Of a DNA stretch of 64,000 bases, positions 18,871 to 29,200 are shown piece after piece; positions within the stretch are counted from its first letter, which is position 1; each line of letters starts with the position of its first letter. The notes under the pieces were generated by a model. The model made no database searches, had not been told where the DNA came from, and saw only the letters and a list, made by a program, of their open reading frames with translations. Source of the DNA: Paraglaciecola sp. L1A13 (GTDB lineage Bacteria > Pseudomonadota > Gammaproteobacteria > Enterobacterales > Alteromonadaceae); contig NZ_CP047024.1 of the NCBI RefSeq assembly GCF_009796745.1, positions 2,418,001-2,482,000 on the forward strand, given 5' to 3'. A program made the position numbers and the translations under genes.

Positions 18871-19635
18871 ATGAGTATGAATAATTTTCGATTATTGACA
18901 TATCTCGATGACTTACTGCTACCACAACAAGTCAACGATTTTTGCCCCAATGGCTTACAGATTGAAGGTAAAGGAGATGTCGCTAAAATAGTCTGCGCTG
19001 TTACAGCCTCCCAAGCATTAATTGATCAGGCAATTGAGCTAAAAGCGGATGCCATCTTCGTTCATCATGGTTTTTTTTGGAAAGGTGAGACAGCCAACAT
19101 CTGTGGCATGAAAAAAAATAGAATTGCAGCGCTGTTAAAATATAATATTAATCTTTTCGCCTACCATTTGCCTTTAGATATTCACCCTTCGTTGGGTAAT
19201 AATGCCCAGCTTGGAAAGTTATTGGGAGCTTCACAAGTTGAGCCTTTGAGGGTTAATTCAGGGCCACAAGGGATTGTTATGCAGGGTAAGTTTGAACCTG
19301 CGCTTACTCCCACTGCACTCGCCGATAAACTCAATACGTTATTAGGCCGCGTACCCCTACATGAAAATGTAAATAGTTTACCAATCAATACAGTCGCTTG
19401 GTGCACAGGGGGCGGCCAAGGTTACATTGAAGCTGCTGCGCAGCAGGGTATAGATGCCTTTATTACCGGTGAGGTATCAGAGCAAACGATCCATATCGCC
19501 CGTGAGATGGGTATACATTTCTACAGTGCAGGCCATCATGCGACTGAGCGTTATGGGGCTAAAGCCATCGCTGAATATTTGTCAGCGCATACATCCCTTA
19601 ATGCCGAATTTATTGATATACCCAACCCAGCCTAA
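18871..19635 (+). CDS. ybgI: Nif3-like dinuclear metal-centre protein (YbgI family)
   Basis: A 254-residue member of the conserved NIF3/YbgI family, which forms toroidal hexamers with two metal ions per subunit. Metal ligands are visible as H-H in F-V-H-H-G-F-F-W (about residues 64-65), a second cluster near Y-H-L-P-L-D (about 97-102) and C-terminal G-H-H-A-T-E-R (about 225-231). The biochemical role is unresolved in the family; a hydrolase or cyclohydrolase activity and links to radiation resistance have been proposed. The ribosome site AGGA precedes ATG-AGT-ATG. It is followed 43 bases later by cmoM in the same direction. Confidence 0.92.
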   Translation: MSMNNFRLLTYLDDLLLPQQVNDFCPNGLQIEGKGDVAKIVCAVTASQALIDQAIELKADAIFVHHGFFWKGETANICGMKKNRIAALLKYNINLFAYHLPLDIHPSLGNNAQLGKLLGASQVEPLRVNSGPQGIVMQGKFEPALTPTALADKLNTLLGRVPLHENVNSLPINTVAWCTGGGQGYIEAAAQQGIDAFITGEVSEQTIHIAREMGIHFYSAGHHATERYGAKAIAEYLSAHTSLNAEFIDIPNPA

Positions 19636-19678
19636 TATAAATTGAAAGGGTGCCAGCACCGACTGATGAGTACATTAC

Positions 19679-20437
19679 ATGCACAGTGATAAATGCGATC
19701 AAAATTTTGATGCCATCGCGAATAAGTTCGAAAAAAATATTTATGGCACTAGCAAAGGGCGTTTACGTCATGAGTTGTTAAAGTACCATCTTCACAAAGA
19801 CGTAGATTTCAGTCAGTTAAACTCTGCACTTGATGCAGGCGGTGGCACCGGGGAAATGTCTCGCGTTCTGCTGGATAACGGGCTAACGGTTACCTTGAGT
19901 GATATTTCGCAAGAAACATTGGATATGGCAAAGGTGAAATGTCAAAACGCCAGTCAGTTAACGCTTCTTCACAGCGATATCTTAGGGTTACCGGATACTC
20001 AATACGATTTGGTCGTTTGTCATGCTGTACTGGAGTGGTTAAACGATCCCTTTATCAATATTCGCAAGTTGATTGCTATGACGAAAGTGGGCGGATATTT
20101 CTCGCTGTCCTTTTTTAATAAAGATGCGCAAACGCTTGGTAATTTATTGTATGGGAATTTCGATTACGTTAAACAAGGTATGAAGGTCAAAAATCAAGTA
20201 AGGCTTAGTCCGAACAAGCCTTTAGAGCCGCGAGTGGTTCTCGAATTTTTGCGCGATCAAAATGTCACAATCACTAATATGGCAGGGATCCGCTGCTTTC
20301 ATGACTATTTAAAAGATCCCCAGATGCAACAGACTCATTACGAACAACTTAAAGAGTCAGAAATTACCTTTGGTGATAAGGAGCCATTTCTTTGGCTAGG
20401 CAAGTACTTTCATATTTTAATGCGCAGAGAAAGCTAA
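19679..20437 (+). CDS. cmoM: tRNA 5-carboxymethoxyuridine methyltransferase CmoM
   Basis: A 252-residue SAM-dependent methyltransferase. It starts with the CmoM signature N-F-D-A-I-A-N-K-F-E-K-N-I-Y-G-T-S-K-G followed by the SAM motif D-A-G-G-G-T-G-E (about residues 55-62). In E. coli the enzyme (formerly SmtA/YcbW) methylates cmo5U at wobble position 34 of certain tRNAs to mcmo5U. It is in line with the Nif3-like gene and converges on the glutathione peroxidase gene, ten bases away. Confidence 0.9.
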   Translation: MHSDKCDQNFDAIANKFEKNIYGTSKGRLRHELLKYHLHKDVDFSQLNSALDAGGGTGEMSRVLLDNGLTVTLSDISQETLDMAKVKCQNASQLTLLHSDILGLPDTQYDLVVCHAVLEWLNDPFINIRKLIAMTKVGGYFSLSFFNKDAQTLGNLLYGNFDYVKQGMKVKNQVRLSPNKPLEPRVVLEFLRDQNVTITNMAGIRCFHDYLKDPQMQQTHYEQLKESEITFGDKEPFLWLGKYFHILMRRES

Positions 20438-20446
20438 GCTACCTGA

Positions 20447-20941
20447 TTAATTTGCTAATAACTCAGCGATATCCTGCTCAATTTGAGACGGTTTAGTTTT
20501 TGGGGCATAACGTTTAAACACGTTACCTTGACTGTCGACTAAAAACTTTGTGAAGTTCCATTTTATGCGGGTTGAGCCGAATAGACCTGGTGCATGCTTT
20601 TTAAGATATATAAACAAAGGGTGTGCATTAATCCCGTTAACTTCAACCTTCGCGAAAAGCGGAAACGTTATGTCAAATTTTGTACTACAAAATTGCGCGA
20701 TGTTCTCATCATCGCCTGGTTCTTGATGACCGAATTGATCACAAGGGAAGGCGAGCACTTCAAACCCTTGGGAATGAAACTTCTCCTGAAGCGCCTGTAA
20801 GCCAGCGTATTGAGGTGTAAAGCCACAATTACTGGCCGTGTTAACGACTAGCAATACCTTGCCGTGATAGATATCAAGAGAAAGACCATGGCCATTATTA
20901 TGCTTTGCAGCGAATTGATAAATGTTATTCAACGGTTTCAT
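20447..20941 (-). CDS. Glutathione peroxidase family protein (cysteine type)
   Basis: A thiol peroxidase of the GPx family that reduces hydrogen and lipid peroxides, in bacteria often with thioredoxin as donor. With the start at 20941 the protein has 164 residues, the family size. The peroxidatic Cys39 lies in N-T-A-S-N-C-G-F-T, Gln in F-P-C-D-Q-F-G-H-Q-E-P, and W-N-F-T-K-F completes the catalytic tetrad. Longer starts at 20974 or a TTG at 20992 are possible but would add an unconserved tail. No start has a strong ribosome site. It is divergent from the dehydrogenase at 21010. Confidence 0.88.
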   Translation of the reverse strand: MKPLNNIYQFAAKHNNGHGLSLDIYHGKVLLVVNTASNCGFTPQYAGLQALQEKFHSQGFEVLAFPCDQFGHQEPGDDENIAQFCSTKFDITFPLFAKVEVNGINAHPLFIYLKKHAPGLFGSTRIKWNFTKFLVDSQGNVFKRYAPKTKPSQIEQDIAELLAN

Positions 20942-21009
20942 TCCGGTTTGCTGGTAGATGTAATATAGTGGCATTTTTATGCAAACTATCAAGGGTTTAA
21001 ATCAACACT

Positions 21010-21882
21010 ATGGCAATAAAAGTAGCGTTTATCGGACTTGGTGTAATGGGATTTCCTATGGCCGGTCACCTTGCGAAGGCGGGTTACGATGTTACCGTAT
21101 TCAACCGCACGCAATCTAAAGCTCAGGCTTGGTTAAAGGCTTATTCGGGCCAGTCTGAACTGACGCCCAGTTTGGCTGCCCAAAGCGCTGACGTTATATT
21201 TATCTGTGTGGGTAATGATGATGATTTACGAGCCGTGGTATGTGGTGAACATGGCATATTGGCTTCTGCCAAAAAAGGTTGCGTAATTGTTGATCACACG
21301 ACGGCCTCGGCTGATGTGGCCCGAGAATTGGCTAAATTGTGCGATACTAAAGGGATAGACTTTCTCGATGCACCTGTATCAGGTGGGCAAGCTGGTGCCG
21401 AGAATGGTCAGCTAACCATTATGTTAGGTGGGGAAAAGACAAGTTTTGAACGTATCAGTTCTATTATCGAAGTATACGCACGATTTAGTCGTTTACTGGG
21501 TCCGGTGGGTAGCGGCCAATTAGCGAAAATGATGAATCAAATCTGTATAGCCGGTGTTGTCCAAGGCTTAGCGGAAGCATTACATTTCGGTCAACATGCT
21601 GGTATGGACTGCCAAGCGGTGATAGACGTTATTTCCAAAGGCGCTGCACAGTCATGGCAGATGGAAAATCGCGCAAAAACAATGATTGATGGAAAATATG
21701 AATTTGGATTTGCCGTGGATTGGATGCGTAAAGACCTGAATATAGCGCTCAATGAAGCGCGTAAGAACGGCAGCACACTAGCATTAACGGCGTTAGTCGA
21801 TCAATTTTATGCAGACGTGCAGCGTCAGGGTGGAAATCGCTTCGACACATCCAGCTTACTCGCTCGTTTACATAAATCATAA
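21010..21882 (+). CDS. NAD(P)-dependent beta-hydroxyacid dehydrogenase (HIBADH/GarR family)
   Basis: A 290-residue beta-hydroxyacid dehydrogenase. It has the N-terminal Rossmann motif G-L-G-V-M-G-F-P-M-A-G, the substrate-binding D-A-P-V-S-G-G-Q-A-G-A (about 121-131), and G-P-V-G-S-G-Q-L-A-K with the catalytic lysine (about residue 173) followed by M-M-N-Q. Members reduce tartronate semialdehyde, succinic semialdehyde or methylmalonate semialdehyde, or oxidise 3-hydroxyisobutyrate. Neighbours (glutathione peroxidase, a small lipoprotein) do not indicate which. Confidence 0.88.
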   Translation: MAIKVAFIGLGVMGFPMAGHLAKAGYDVTVFNRTQSKAQAWLKAYSGQSELTPSLAAQSADVIFICVGNDDDLRAVVCGEHGILASAKKGCVIVDHTTASADVARELAKLCDTKGIDFLDAPVSGGQAGAENGQLTIMLGGEKTSFERISSIIEVYARFSRLLGPVGSGQLAKMMNQICIAGVVQGLAEALHFGQHAGMDCQAVIDVISKGAAQSWQMENRAKTMIDGKYEFGFAVDWMRKDLNIALNEARKNGSTLALTALVDQFYADVQRQGGNRFDTSSLLARLHKS

Positions 21883-21909
21883 ATTTGCTTTATGCATAAA
21901 GGTAATCAC

Positions 21910-22170
21910 ATGAAACAGACGTTAATTTTTATTGTATTCAGCACAGTCTTCCTGTCGGCATGTTCCACTCCCTATGGTTATCATCGCCCCGCACCAGATA
22001 CATGTGACGGTGCGCCAGGTTGTGCGGTATCTGCTGTTGTTAGCGGGGTGCTAAATACTAAGCCGTCAAAAGACGCAAAGTGTTCGGATATGACTGGGGA
22101 GCGAAGAGCGGCCTGTGACGCTCAGGTCCGTGCCCTAAAAGCTTCGATTGAAAATGCAAAACGACAGTAA
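21910..22170 (+). CDS. Small lipoprotein of unknown function
   Basis: An 86-residue protein with a signal peptide and lipobox L-S-A-C, so probably an outer-membrane or periplasmic lipoprotein. The mature part is Cys-rich, with five further cysteines (D-T-C, G-C, K-C, A-C pattern), which suggests disulfides. I do not recognise the family. The ATG at 21910 is preferred, since AAAGGT lies six bases before it; an ATG at 21892 has no such site. It starts 27 bases after the dehydrogenase and is closed by a hairpin, so the two may be cotranscribed. Confidence 0.7.
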   Translation: MKQTLIFIVFSTVFLSACSTPYGYHRPAPDTCDGAPGCAVSAVVSGVLNTKPSKDAKCSDMTGERRAACDAQVRALKASIENAKRQ

Positions 22171-22175
22171 TATAT

Positions 22176-22205
22176 AAATAACGGCGCTTATGCGCCGTTA
22201 TTTAT
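22176..22205. terminator. Bidirectional hairpin terminator
   Basis: AAATAACGGCGC pairs perfectly with GCGCCGTTATTT around the loop TTAT. The AT-rich outer stem supplies T-rich tails on both strands, and the genes on either side converge. Confidence 0.85.
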
Positions 22206-22239
22206 AAAGTTTAGTTTGGCACTCAATTGCTATTTTTAA

Positions 22240-23898
22240 TTAAGTGGTAACGGACTCACATTGCCATTGATGGCCCTGAAAACTAACTTTTGCTTTTGAA
22301 TACTCTCGCTCTGCTCGCCAAGTTCTGTTATTCAATTTAACTACCACACCTGGGTAAATTCGCTTATTTGCTACCAGCATTATATTTTGTTGATATTCGT
22401 CTTTGTTAGCAGTTAGTTCGACAGCCTTTTGCTCTAACCACTGCATAAGCTGAGATTCATTATCGAACAATTCTTGGGCAGCGTTAACTTTGTCGCGTAA
22501 ATCATCTGGAATAAATTTACTATTAATAATTTTCATTCGATCAGCATGACGGCTGCAGTTCTGCCTTATCTGCCTAACCAACTCATCTAACGAATCTTTG
22601 CGAGCGAGCAGACTATTGAATCCTTCACTGAAATCTAATGTTAGATTACTACCAGACACCGCGCCAAACGTACCTGCCTGAACACGGTTTTGACTAAATA
22701 TACTGCAAGCGAATAGATTACCGTTAGGCTTATCGATAGGACCGACAAACATCTCCTTCTTGCACACAATTTTGCTAAACGCTAACTGACGGCCTATGGT
22801 GACGCCTCCGTCGCATTTTATATCTAGACCTTGCCCATGTTGGATATGAATACTGCCTTTGGCGCGTAAAATGGTGCTGTATTCGGTACCTGCATCATTG
22901 ACCTTTCCCATTGCACCTTCAGTAATAATAATATCGCCGCCCGCATGGATAGTTGCGGATTCAACAAAACCATTTACGGTGACATCTCCTGTGGCAATAA
23001 TCTCCATTTTCTCTGTGACATCGCCGTTAACTAATACTGCACCATCATAATTGACATTACCTGAGCCTACGTTGACACCTTTACAGATATAGGTGTCATC
23101 GACCCACATTTTCTCATCTTTAAATTTTGGCATACCAGAAATTTCGGCAAGAAGTAAATTATCGTCGTTGGCACTAATGACAGTCCCGTCACCTGGGCGA
23201 AGCGTTTGCCATTCGCCAGCTTTAGGTGTTATCACTTCGCCTGTGACTGTATAGCCAGGACGTCCGTTAGAGGGCGGCAAGCGCCGAAGCAATTCAGTAC
23301 CAGCTTTAACGCAGATAATGTCACCTAAATTGCGCATATCAACACGGCCATGATGAGATGTTTGGGGACGTAGAATACGATCTAAAGCATTTTGTACTAA
23401 GGGCTGTAATTTTGATGAACGGCCGTTTTTAGCCGGTAATCCTTTGGCAATAGTGGCAGAAACAATTTCACCAGGCTTAGCTACTAAATATGTTTCATGC
23501 AGCGCGTAAACACGTTTACGACTGAGTCCCCGCTGCACTTTATTATTTTCGGCGAGATTGACTAAGTCTTCAATGGTTAACTGTGATGCGCCGTAGCCTT
23601 TAGTAATCGATAGGGTCGCACTGAGCAGGCCTTCTTCAATTTTACATTTAACATCGTTATCTCGCCGTTCGCCAACCTGTTCAATTAGCGTATCGTTAGA
23701 TTCATTTTTAATTGCCTTTTGTAAATTCGCTAATAGCTTAAGAACGGCTTCATCGTTAATATAAAAATCACCAAACTCGCTATTTTTGATAGCGTTTAGC
23801 AAACTCTTTACATCTAGATTACCTTGCAACTCTTCAGGCTTAATCTGTACATTCAAATGTGTATCAGATTCATCAACCTGTAAGATTATTCCTTCCAT
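22240..23898 (-). CDS. FapA-like DUF342 protein
   Basis: A 552-residue DUF342/FapA family protein. The N-terminal third is the DUF342 alpha/beta region. The middle contains a polymer-forming right-handed beta-helix made of repeated V-x-G-x-V and I-x-A-x-G-D-I turns (about residues 285-400). The C-terminus is partly coiled-coil (about 435-510). FapA proteins have been linked to flagellar assembly and, in Vibrio vulnificus, to the glucose phosphotransferase enzyme EIIA. The role here is uncertain; no flagellar genes are nearby. AGGTGG stands six bases before the ATG. Confidence 0.85.
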   Translation of the reverse strand: MEGIILQVDESDTHLNVQIKPEELQGNLDVKSLLNAIKNSEFGDFYINDEAVLKLLANLQKAIKNESNDTLIEQVGERRDNDVKCKIEEGLLSATLSITKGYGASQLTIEDLVNLAENNKVQRGLSRKRVYALHETYLVAKPGEIVSATIAKGLPAKNGRSSKLQPLVQNALDRILRPQTSHHGRVDMRNLGDIICVKAGTELLRRLPPSNGRPGYTVTGEVITPKAGEWQTLRPGDGTVISANDDNLLLAEISGMPKFKDEKMWVDDTYICKGVNVGSGNVNYDGAVLVNGDVTEKMEIIATGDVTVNGFVESATIHAGGDIIITEGAMGKVNDAGTEYSTILRAKGSIHIQHGQGLDIKCDGGVTIGRQLAFSKIVCKKEMFVGPIDKPNGNLFACSIFSQNRVQAGTFGAVSGSNLTLDFSEGFNSLLARKDSLDELVRQIRQNCSRHADRMKIINSKFIPDDLRDKVNAAQELFDNESQLMQWLEQKAVELTANKDEYQQNIMLVANKRIYPGVVVKLNNRTWRAEREYSKAKVSFQGHQWQCESVTT

Positions 23899-24047
23899 TC
23901 AAACCACCTAACGTCTTTAAAAATAAAACTACTACAATGGAACAGCCTAGCGCCGCACCACGTTAAAATACGGGGTTAACTGATTTATTATCGGTCAAAA
24001 TCAAAATAGCATGACTTAATTTCAATGTACCTTGCCAATCTTTTAAA

Positions 24048-25478
24048 TTAAAGCTGTTCTGCATATTTATATAATGCCTTGAGTATGGTTAATTTGTCTT
24101 CATTTGATTGATACTGTTGTGACAACAATTCAAGGGACTGAATATAATCGTTCATTGTGATACTGGCTGGCGAACTATCGTCCATCAAACGGAATGTGCG
24201 ATGATTTTTCCAGCGCTGAAGTTCCTGTTCATTCAATGTATTTGGGAAGTTACGTGCCTTATAAAAGAACAATAAGGTGGTAAGCCTTGGATCTTCAAAA
24301 GGCAATTTCAGGTCAGACAGGTGCTCTGGGCTGCTTACTAACACTTGGTTCATTAATGCGCGATCAGCAGGGCTAAAAAATCCGCCGGTATATAAAGCAT
24401 GATCTGCTTCGAGGTCTTTACTTGAGCGGCCCTCATTATGAACTTCTATTAGCTTTTCAACAATCTCAGGATGTTGTTTCAGTAATTGTAAGTTTCTTAA
24501 ACAAGCGGGGCGATCGATACCTAGCCGCTGAGCATTTTCTTCACTTAGTGATTTGGCTGGCGCCAATACGGGGCTCTTATTCACATGAATGAGCTTAATC
24601 GGTAAACGTTGCTCTCCTTCGTCGAGCTTACTACTTGGCGTATAAAGCTTGCTGATGATTTCCTCTACAGACAGCAACAGCAGGGGCTGAATATCGAGGT
24701 CTAAATTTACGACTATATAGGCATTTTTATTAGTCGGATGCTGCGCGATCGGCGCAATCCACGTACAACACCCCTGGATGGCAGGCAACTTTGATGATAT
24801 GTGCACCAAAGGCGTATGATTATTGGTATCAAGAAGCGCAATAACATTCTTTTTTAGTCTTAAATTAAAGATATAGTCATATAGTTTGGGTTGTGCCTTT
24901 TTGACTAACTTCGCCATGCCTATCGTAGCGTGAACGTCGGACATCGCATCGTGAGCGGCACTGTGCTCTATATTATTTGCCTTACTTAAGTCTTCCAATT
25001 TAAAACTTGGACTGCCATCTTCTTTTAGTGGCCATTCAATACCATCAGGACGCAACGCATAGCAGGCTCTGACTAAATCTATAATATCCCAACGGCTGTT
25101 ACCGTTTTGCCATTCACGCGCATAGGGGTCATAAAAATTACGGTACAACGTGTAGCGTGTAACTTCATCATCAAACCGAATGTTATTGTAGCCAGCAACA
25201 CATGTTTCGGCTTGGCTAAACTCTTGATGTATCTTAGCGATAAATTCGGGCTCTATCATGCCTGCTCGTAAACTTTGTTGCGGCGTAATTCCTGTGATCA
25301 AACAAGCCTGTGGATTAGGTAAGTAATCATTTGGGATCTGATTGAAAATCATCAGAGGCTTAGAAATGATGTTTAAATCAAGATCTGTACGAATACCAGC
25401 GAATTGACAAGCCGGATCTTTTTGGGGGTTGACACCCCAAGTTTCATAATCGTGCCAATAAATAGAGGGTGAAGACAC
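24048..25478 (-). CDS. sbcB: Exodeoxyribonuclease I
   Basis: A 476-residue 3'-5' single-strand DNA exonuclease (DnaQ/DEDDh superfamily) used in recombination and mismatch repair. The first metal motif is visible as W-H-D-Y-E-T-W-G, with further Exo motifs G-Y-N-N-I-R-F-D-D-E and H-D-A-M-S-D-V-H. The SH3-like and C-terminal helical domains follow, and the length matches E. coli ExoI (475). Translation starts at GTG (25478), six bases after AAGGA. Confidence 0.95.
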   Translation of the reverse strand: MSSPSIYWHDYETWGVNPQKDPACQFAGIRTDLDLNIISKPLMIFNQIPNDYLPNPQACLITGITPQQSLRAGMIEPEFIAKIHQEFSQAETCVAGYNNIRFDDEVTRYTLYRNFYDPYAREWQNGNSRWDIIDLVRACYALRPDGIEWPLKEDGSPSFKLEDLSKANNIEHSAAHDAMSDVHATIGMAKLVKKAQPKLYDYIFNLRLKKNVIALLDTNNHTPLVHISSKLPAIQGCCTWIAPIAQHPTNKNAYIVVNLDLDIQPLLLLSVEEIISKLYTPSSKLDEGEQRLPIKLIHVNKSPVLAPAKSLSEENAQRLGIDRPACLRNLQLLKQHPEIVEKLIEVHNEGRSSKDLEADHALYTGGFFSPADRALMNQVLVSSPEHLSDLKLPFEDPRLTTLLFFYKARNFPNTLNEQELQRWKNHRTFRLMDDSSPASITMNDYIQSLELLSQQYQSNEDKLTILKALYKYAEQL

Positions 25479-25710
25479 AGTGTTCCTTAACGTTTATATT
25501 CTCAATGGATCTCAACAGAAATATGCCGCAAACTCAAATTAATCCCAATATTTCCCACTTAACATGCTTGTCTAGTTAAATATGCGGTACATATAGAGTG
25601 AACATACTAAAGTTGTACACGCTAAAGCTATTAAATCTCTAAGTTTGTGCTTAACTTACAGTGTAGTAAAAATTTTGTTGAGCAAGTGGTAGCTTACCTT
25701 TGGAGTATTT

Positions 25711-26130
25711 ATGCAATCATTACGAGTTAGCGATTATATGAATTGCCGCCCAGTGACCTTTTCTATTGAAATGTCTGTAGCTGAAGCCGTTGAGCGTCTA
25801 TTACAGAGTGGCCAAACAGGGGGGCCTGTGGTTGATGATCATAATAGAGTTGTTGGATTTTTATCCGAGCAGGACTGTTTAGTGCGCATGATCGAATCGA
25901 GTTATTATCGTGAGCAGGTTTGTAGAGTAAAAGACATTATGCAGACAGAGGTGATATCCATTCGATCTTATGTATCGGTTATCGAGCAAGCTCAAAAAAT
26001 GCTTGTGGCCAAGCCTAAGGTGTATCCGATAGTTGATGATGATGGATATCTTATGGGTACGATTAACCGTTCTCAACTATTGAATGCCATTGATATGCAA
26101 CTCCGAGATGGTTATCGAATAGCTGGTTAG
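25711..26130 (+). CDS. CBS-domain protein
   Basis: A 139-residue protein made only of two CBS motifs (about residues 8-60 and 72-130), which together form a Bateman module that binds adenine nucleotides or SAM. The pattern V-S-V-A-E-A-V-E-R-L-L followed by G-G-P-V-V-D-D and G-F-L-S-E-Q-D-C is typical. It carries no catalytic domain and would act as a sensor or regulatory partner. GGAG is seven bases before the ATG. Its partner is unknown; hrpA follows in the same direction 100 bases later. Confidence 0.88.
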   Translation: MQSLRVSDYMNCRPVTFSIEMSVAEAVERLLQSGQTGGPVVDDHNRVVGFLSEQDCLVRMIESSYYREQVCRVKDIMQTEVISIRSYVSVIEQAQKMLVAKPKVYPIVDDDGYLMGTINRSQLLNAIDMQLRDGYRIAG

Positions 26131-26182
26131 GTCTTTTTTAACGATTTACCCATTCGGCACTAGCATTTAAATACTCATTCTT

Positions 26183-26215
26183 CTAGGATCGGCAACCATT
26201 ATGGTTGTCTCCTAG
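26183..26215 (+). promoter_or_regulatory. Hairpin just upstream of the hrpA start
   Basis: CTAGGA (26183-26188) pairs with TCCTAG (26210-26215), and CAACCAT (26193-26199) with ATGGTTG (26201-26207), leaving a one-base loop and a small internal loop. It ends 15 bases before the TTG start of hrpA. There is no T-run, so it is more likely a translational or RNA-stability element than a terminator. Confidence 0.6.
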
Positions 26216-26229
26216 TATGAGTAAATTTA

Positions 26230-29200
26230 TTGTCTTCACATGTTCCTGAAACAGAAAATACCCACTTGAACTCTGCCCAAATAAACGCATTGTCAGATCA
26301 ATGCATGTTGGCCGACCGTTTTCGTATTCGTCGTCGTTTTCAACAAATTCAACGCTTTGATACCGAGAAGAAAAACGAAGGTCTCGCCAAACTTAGCAAA
26401 GATATTGAACGCTCAGTATTATTGCGTGAACAGCGTCAAATCAATCTTCCTAAAATTGATTATCCTGACTTACCCGTTACGGAACAAAAAGATAAAATTG
26501 CCGAGGCGATCCGCGATAACCAAGTCGTGATTATTGCCGGTGAAACAGGATCAGGTAAAACCACACAAATTCCCAAAATATGTCTAGAATTAGGTCGCGG
26601 TGTCGCAGGACTCATTGGACACACCCAACCCAGAAGGTTAGCGGCGAGAAGTGTAGCGAATCGTATTGCCGAAGAACTGCACACCGAACTAGGTAACGAA
26701 GTCGGATTTAAAATACGTTTCTCTGATCAGGTCAGTGAGCGTACTTATGTGAAGTTGATGACTGACGGTATTTTACTTGCGGAGATTCAACAAGATAGCT
26801 ACTTAAAAAAGTATGACACCATTATTATCGATGAGGCTCATGAGCGAAGTCTCAACATTGATTTTATTTTGGGGATCCTAAAGCAACTATTACCCAAACG
26901 TCCGGATTTGAAATTAATCATCACATCGGCGACTATCGACCCGGAACGCTTTTCTAAGCATTTTGACAATGCACCGATTATACAGGTTAGTGGACGAACC
27001 TTTCCCGTGGAAATGCGCTATCGTCCTTTACTCGACGACAGTCAAGAAAATGATCGAGACCAAGCACAAGCAATAATTGATGCAGTTAATGAGTTAGGGC
27101 AGCACAGCCAAGGCGATATTCTAGTATTCCTTAGCGGTGAACGAGATATTCGTGATATGGCTGATGCCCTTACGCGGCAACAATTTAGGCACACAGAGGT
27201 GGTGCCTTTATACGCTAGGTTATCAGCCGCAGAACAAAATAAAATATTTCAAACCCACTCAGGTCGCCGAATTGTATTGGCCACAAACGTAGCCGAAACA
27301 TCCCTTACGGTGCCTGGTATTAAATATGTTATAGACCCAGGAACGGCGCGTATTTCTCGTTATAGTGTGCGCAGTAAAGTCCAACGATTACCCATTGAAG
27401 CTATTTCACAGGCGTCGGCCAATCAACGGGCAGGTCGGTGCGGACGAGTATCCAACGGTATCTGTATTCGCTTGTACAGCGAAGAGGATTTTAATAACCG
27501 TGATGAATTCACTGATCCAGAAATATTAAGAACAAATTTAGCTTCCGTTATTTTGCAAATGTTGGCCTTGGGGCTTGGCAAAATTGATCAATTTCCCTTT
27601 GTACAAATGCCAGACTCACGCAGTATAAACGATGGATTTAATCTATTGGAGGAGTTAGGTGGGGTTGAAAAAAATACCGGCCGCCTAAGTTTAACCACTA
27701 TTGGTCGTCAAATGGCACGCTTACCTATTGACCCAAGATATGCCCGAATGATTGTTGAGGCTGAAAAACAAAATAGTATGCGTGATGTCACAGTGATTAC
27801 CGCTGGGCTAAGTATTCAAGACCCTCGAGAACGACCTCAAGACAAACGCCAGGCTGCTGATGAAAAACATCAGGCATTCGCCAATAAGGACTCGGACTTT
27901 CTCGCCTTATTAACCATTTGGCATGAATTTAAAGCTAAACAGACCGAACTAACTAATAACCAACTGCGCAAGTGGTGTAAGCAACATTTTATTAATTACC
28001 TGCGTATGCGTGAATGGCAAGATATCGTCAGTCAATTGAAAAAATCAATCGCAGAGCTTGGCTTTAGAATTAGTCAGGCAGAAGCAGATTATCAGGCTAT
28101 TCATCAAGCTATGGCGGCAGGACTGCTGTCTCATATTGGGAATAAAGATAAAAACAAAGAATATCTGGGTGCGCGTAACAGCCGATTTATGCTTTTTCCT
28201 GGCTCTGGCATTGCCAAAACTAGCCCGAAATGGCTGATGGTTGCGGAACTTGTTGATACCTCGCGCTTATTTGGTCGTATGGGCGCCAAGATTGAACCTC
28301 AATGGCTAGAATCTTTAGCACCTCATCTTATCAAGCGTAATTATAGTGAGCCTCATTGGTCGAAAAAGCAGGGCGTCGCCCAAGCATTCGAGAGTGTTAC
28401 CTTATATGGCTTACCCTTAGTCACAAAGCGCAGGGTAGCATACAGTCAAATTGATCCTGTTGTTAGTCGAGAAATATTTATCCGTGAAGCGCTTGTCAAC
28501 CAAGACACTAAGCTGCAATACGATTTTCTAATTGAAAACCAACTCGAAGTAGATGAAATAAAGGGCCTGGAGGATAAAACTCGTCGCCGTGACTTGTTGG
28601 TTGACGAAGATGCATTGGTTGATTTTTACGCCGAACATATTCCCAGTCACGTTTGCAGTGAAGCCAGTTTCAAAAAGTGGTGGAGCAAAGCTCGCACCCT
28701 TTCACCTGATTTACTGACATATTCAAAGCAAATGCTGCTAAAAAATTCGCCATCGAAGGCTCACGAATATGATTTTCCTGAAACATGGCAACAAGGAAAC
28801 TTGACGTTACGACTTGATTATCACTTTAACCCAACGGATGTCGATGATGGGGTGAGTTTATTGGTACCCCTATCGCTGTTGAATCAACTAACGATTAGCG
28901 GTTTTGATTGGTTGGTGCCTGGATTGCGTAGCGAGTTAATTATTACTCTTATTAAATTACTTCCTAAGCGTCTTCGACGAAACTTTGTGCCAGCACCTAA
29001 TTATGCCGAAGCATGTTTAGCAGATATCACTCCAATTGATTCCCATGGCCAATCTGTGACGTTTCTTTCGGCGCTAAGTCTGAAATTAAAACGGATGACA
29101 GGAGTGGACGTTTCTGGTGATGATTGGCAAATAGATAACTTACCTTTGCACTTGCGATTTAATTTCAAAGTGTTAGATGAGAACAATAGCGTTCTTAAGC

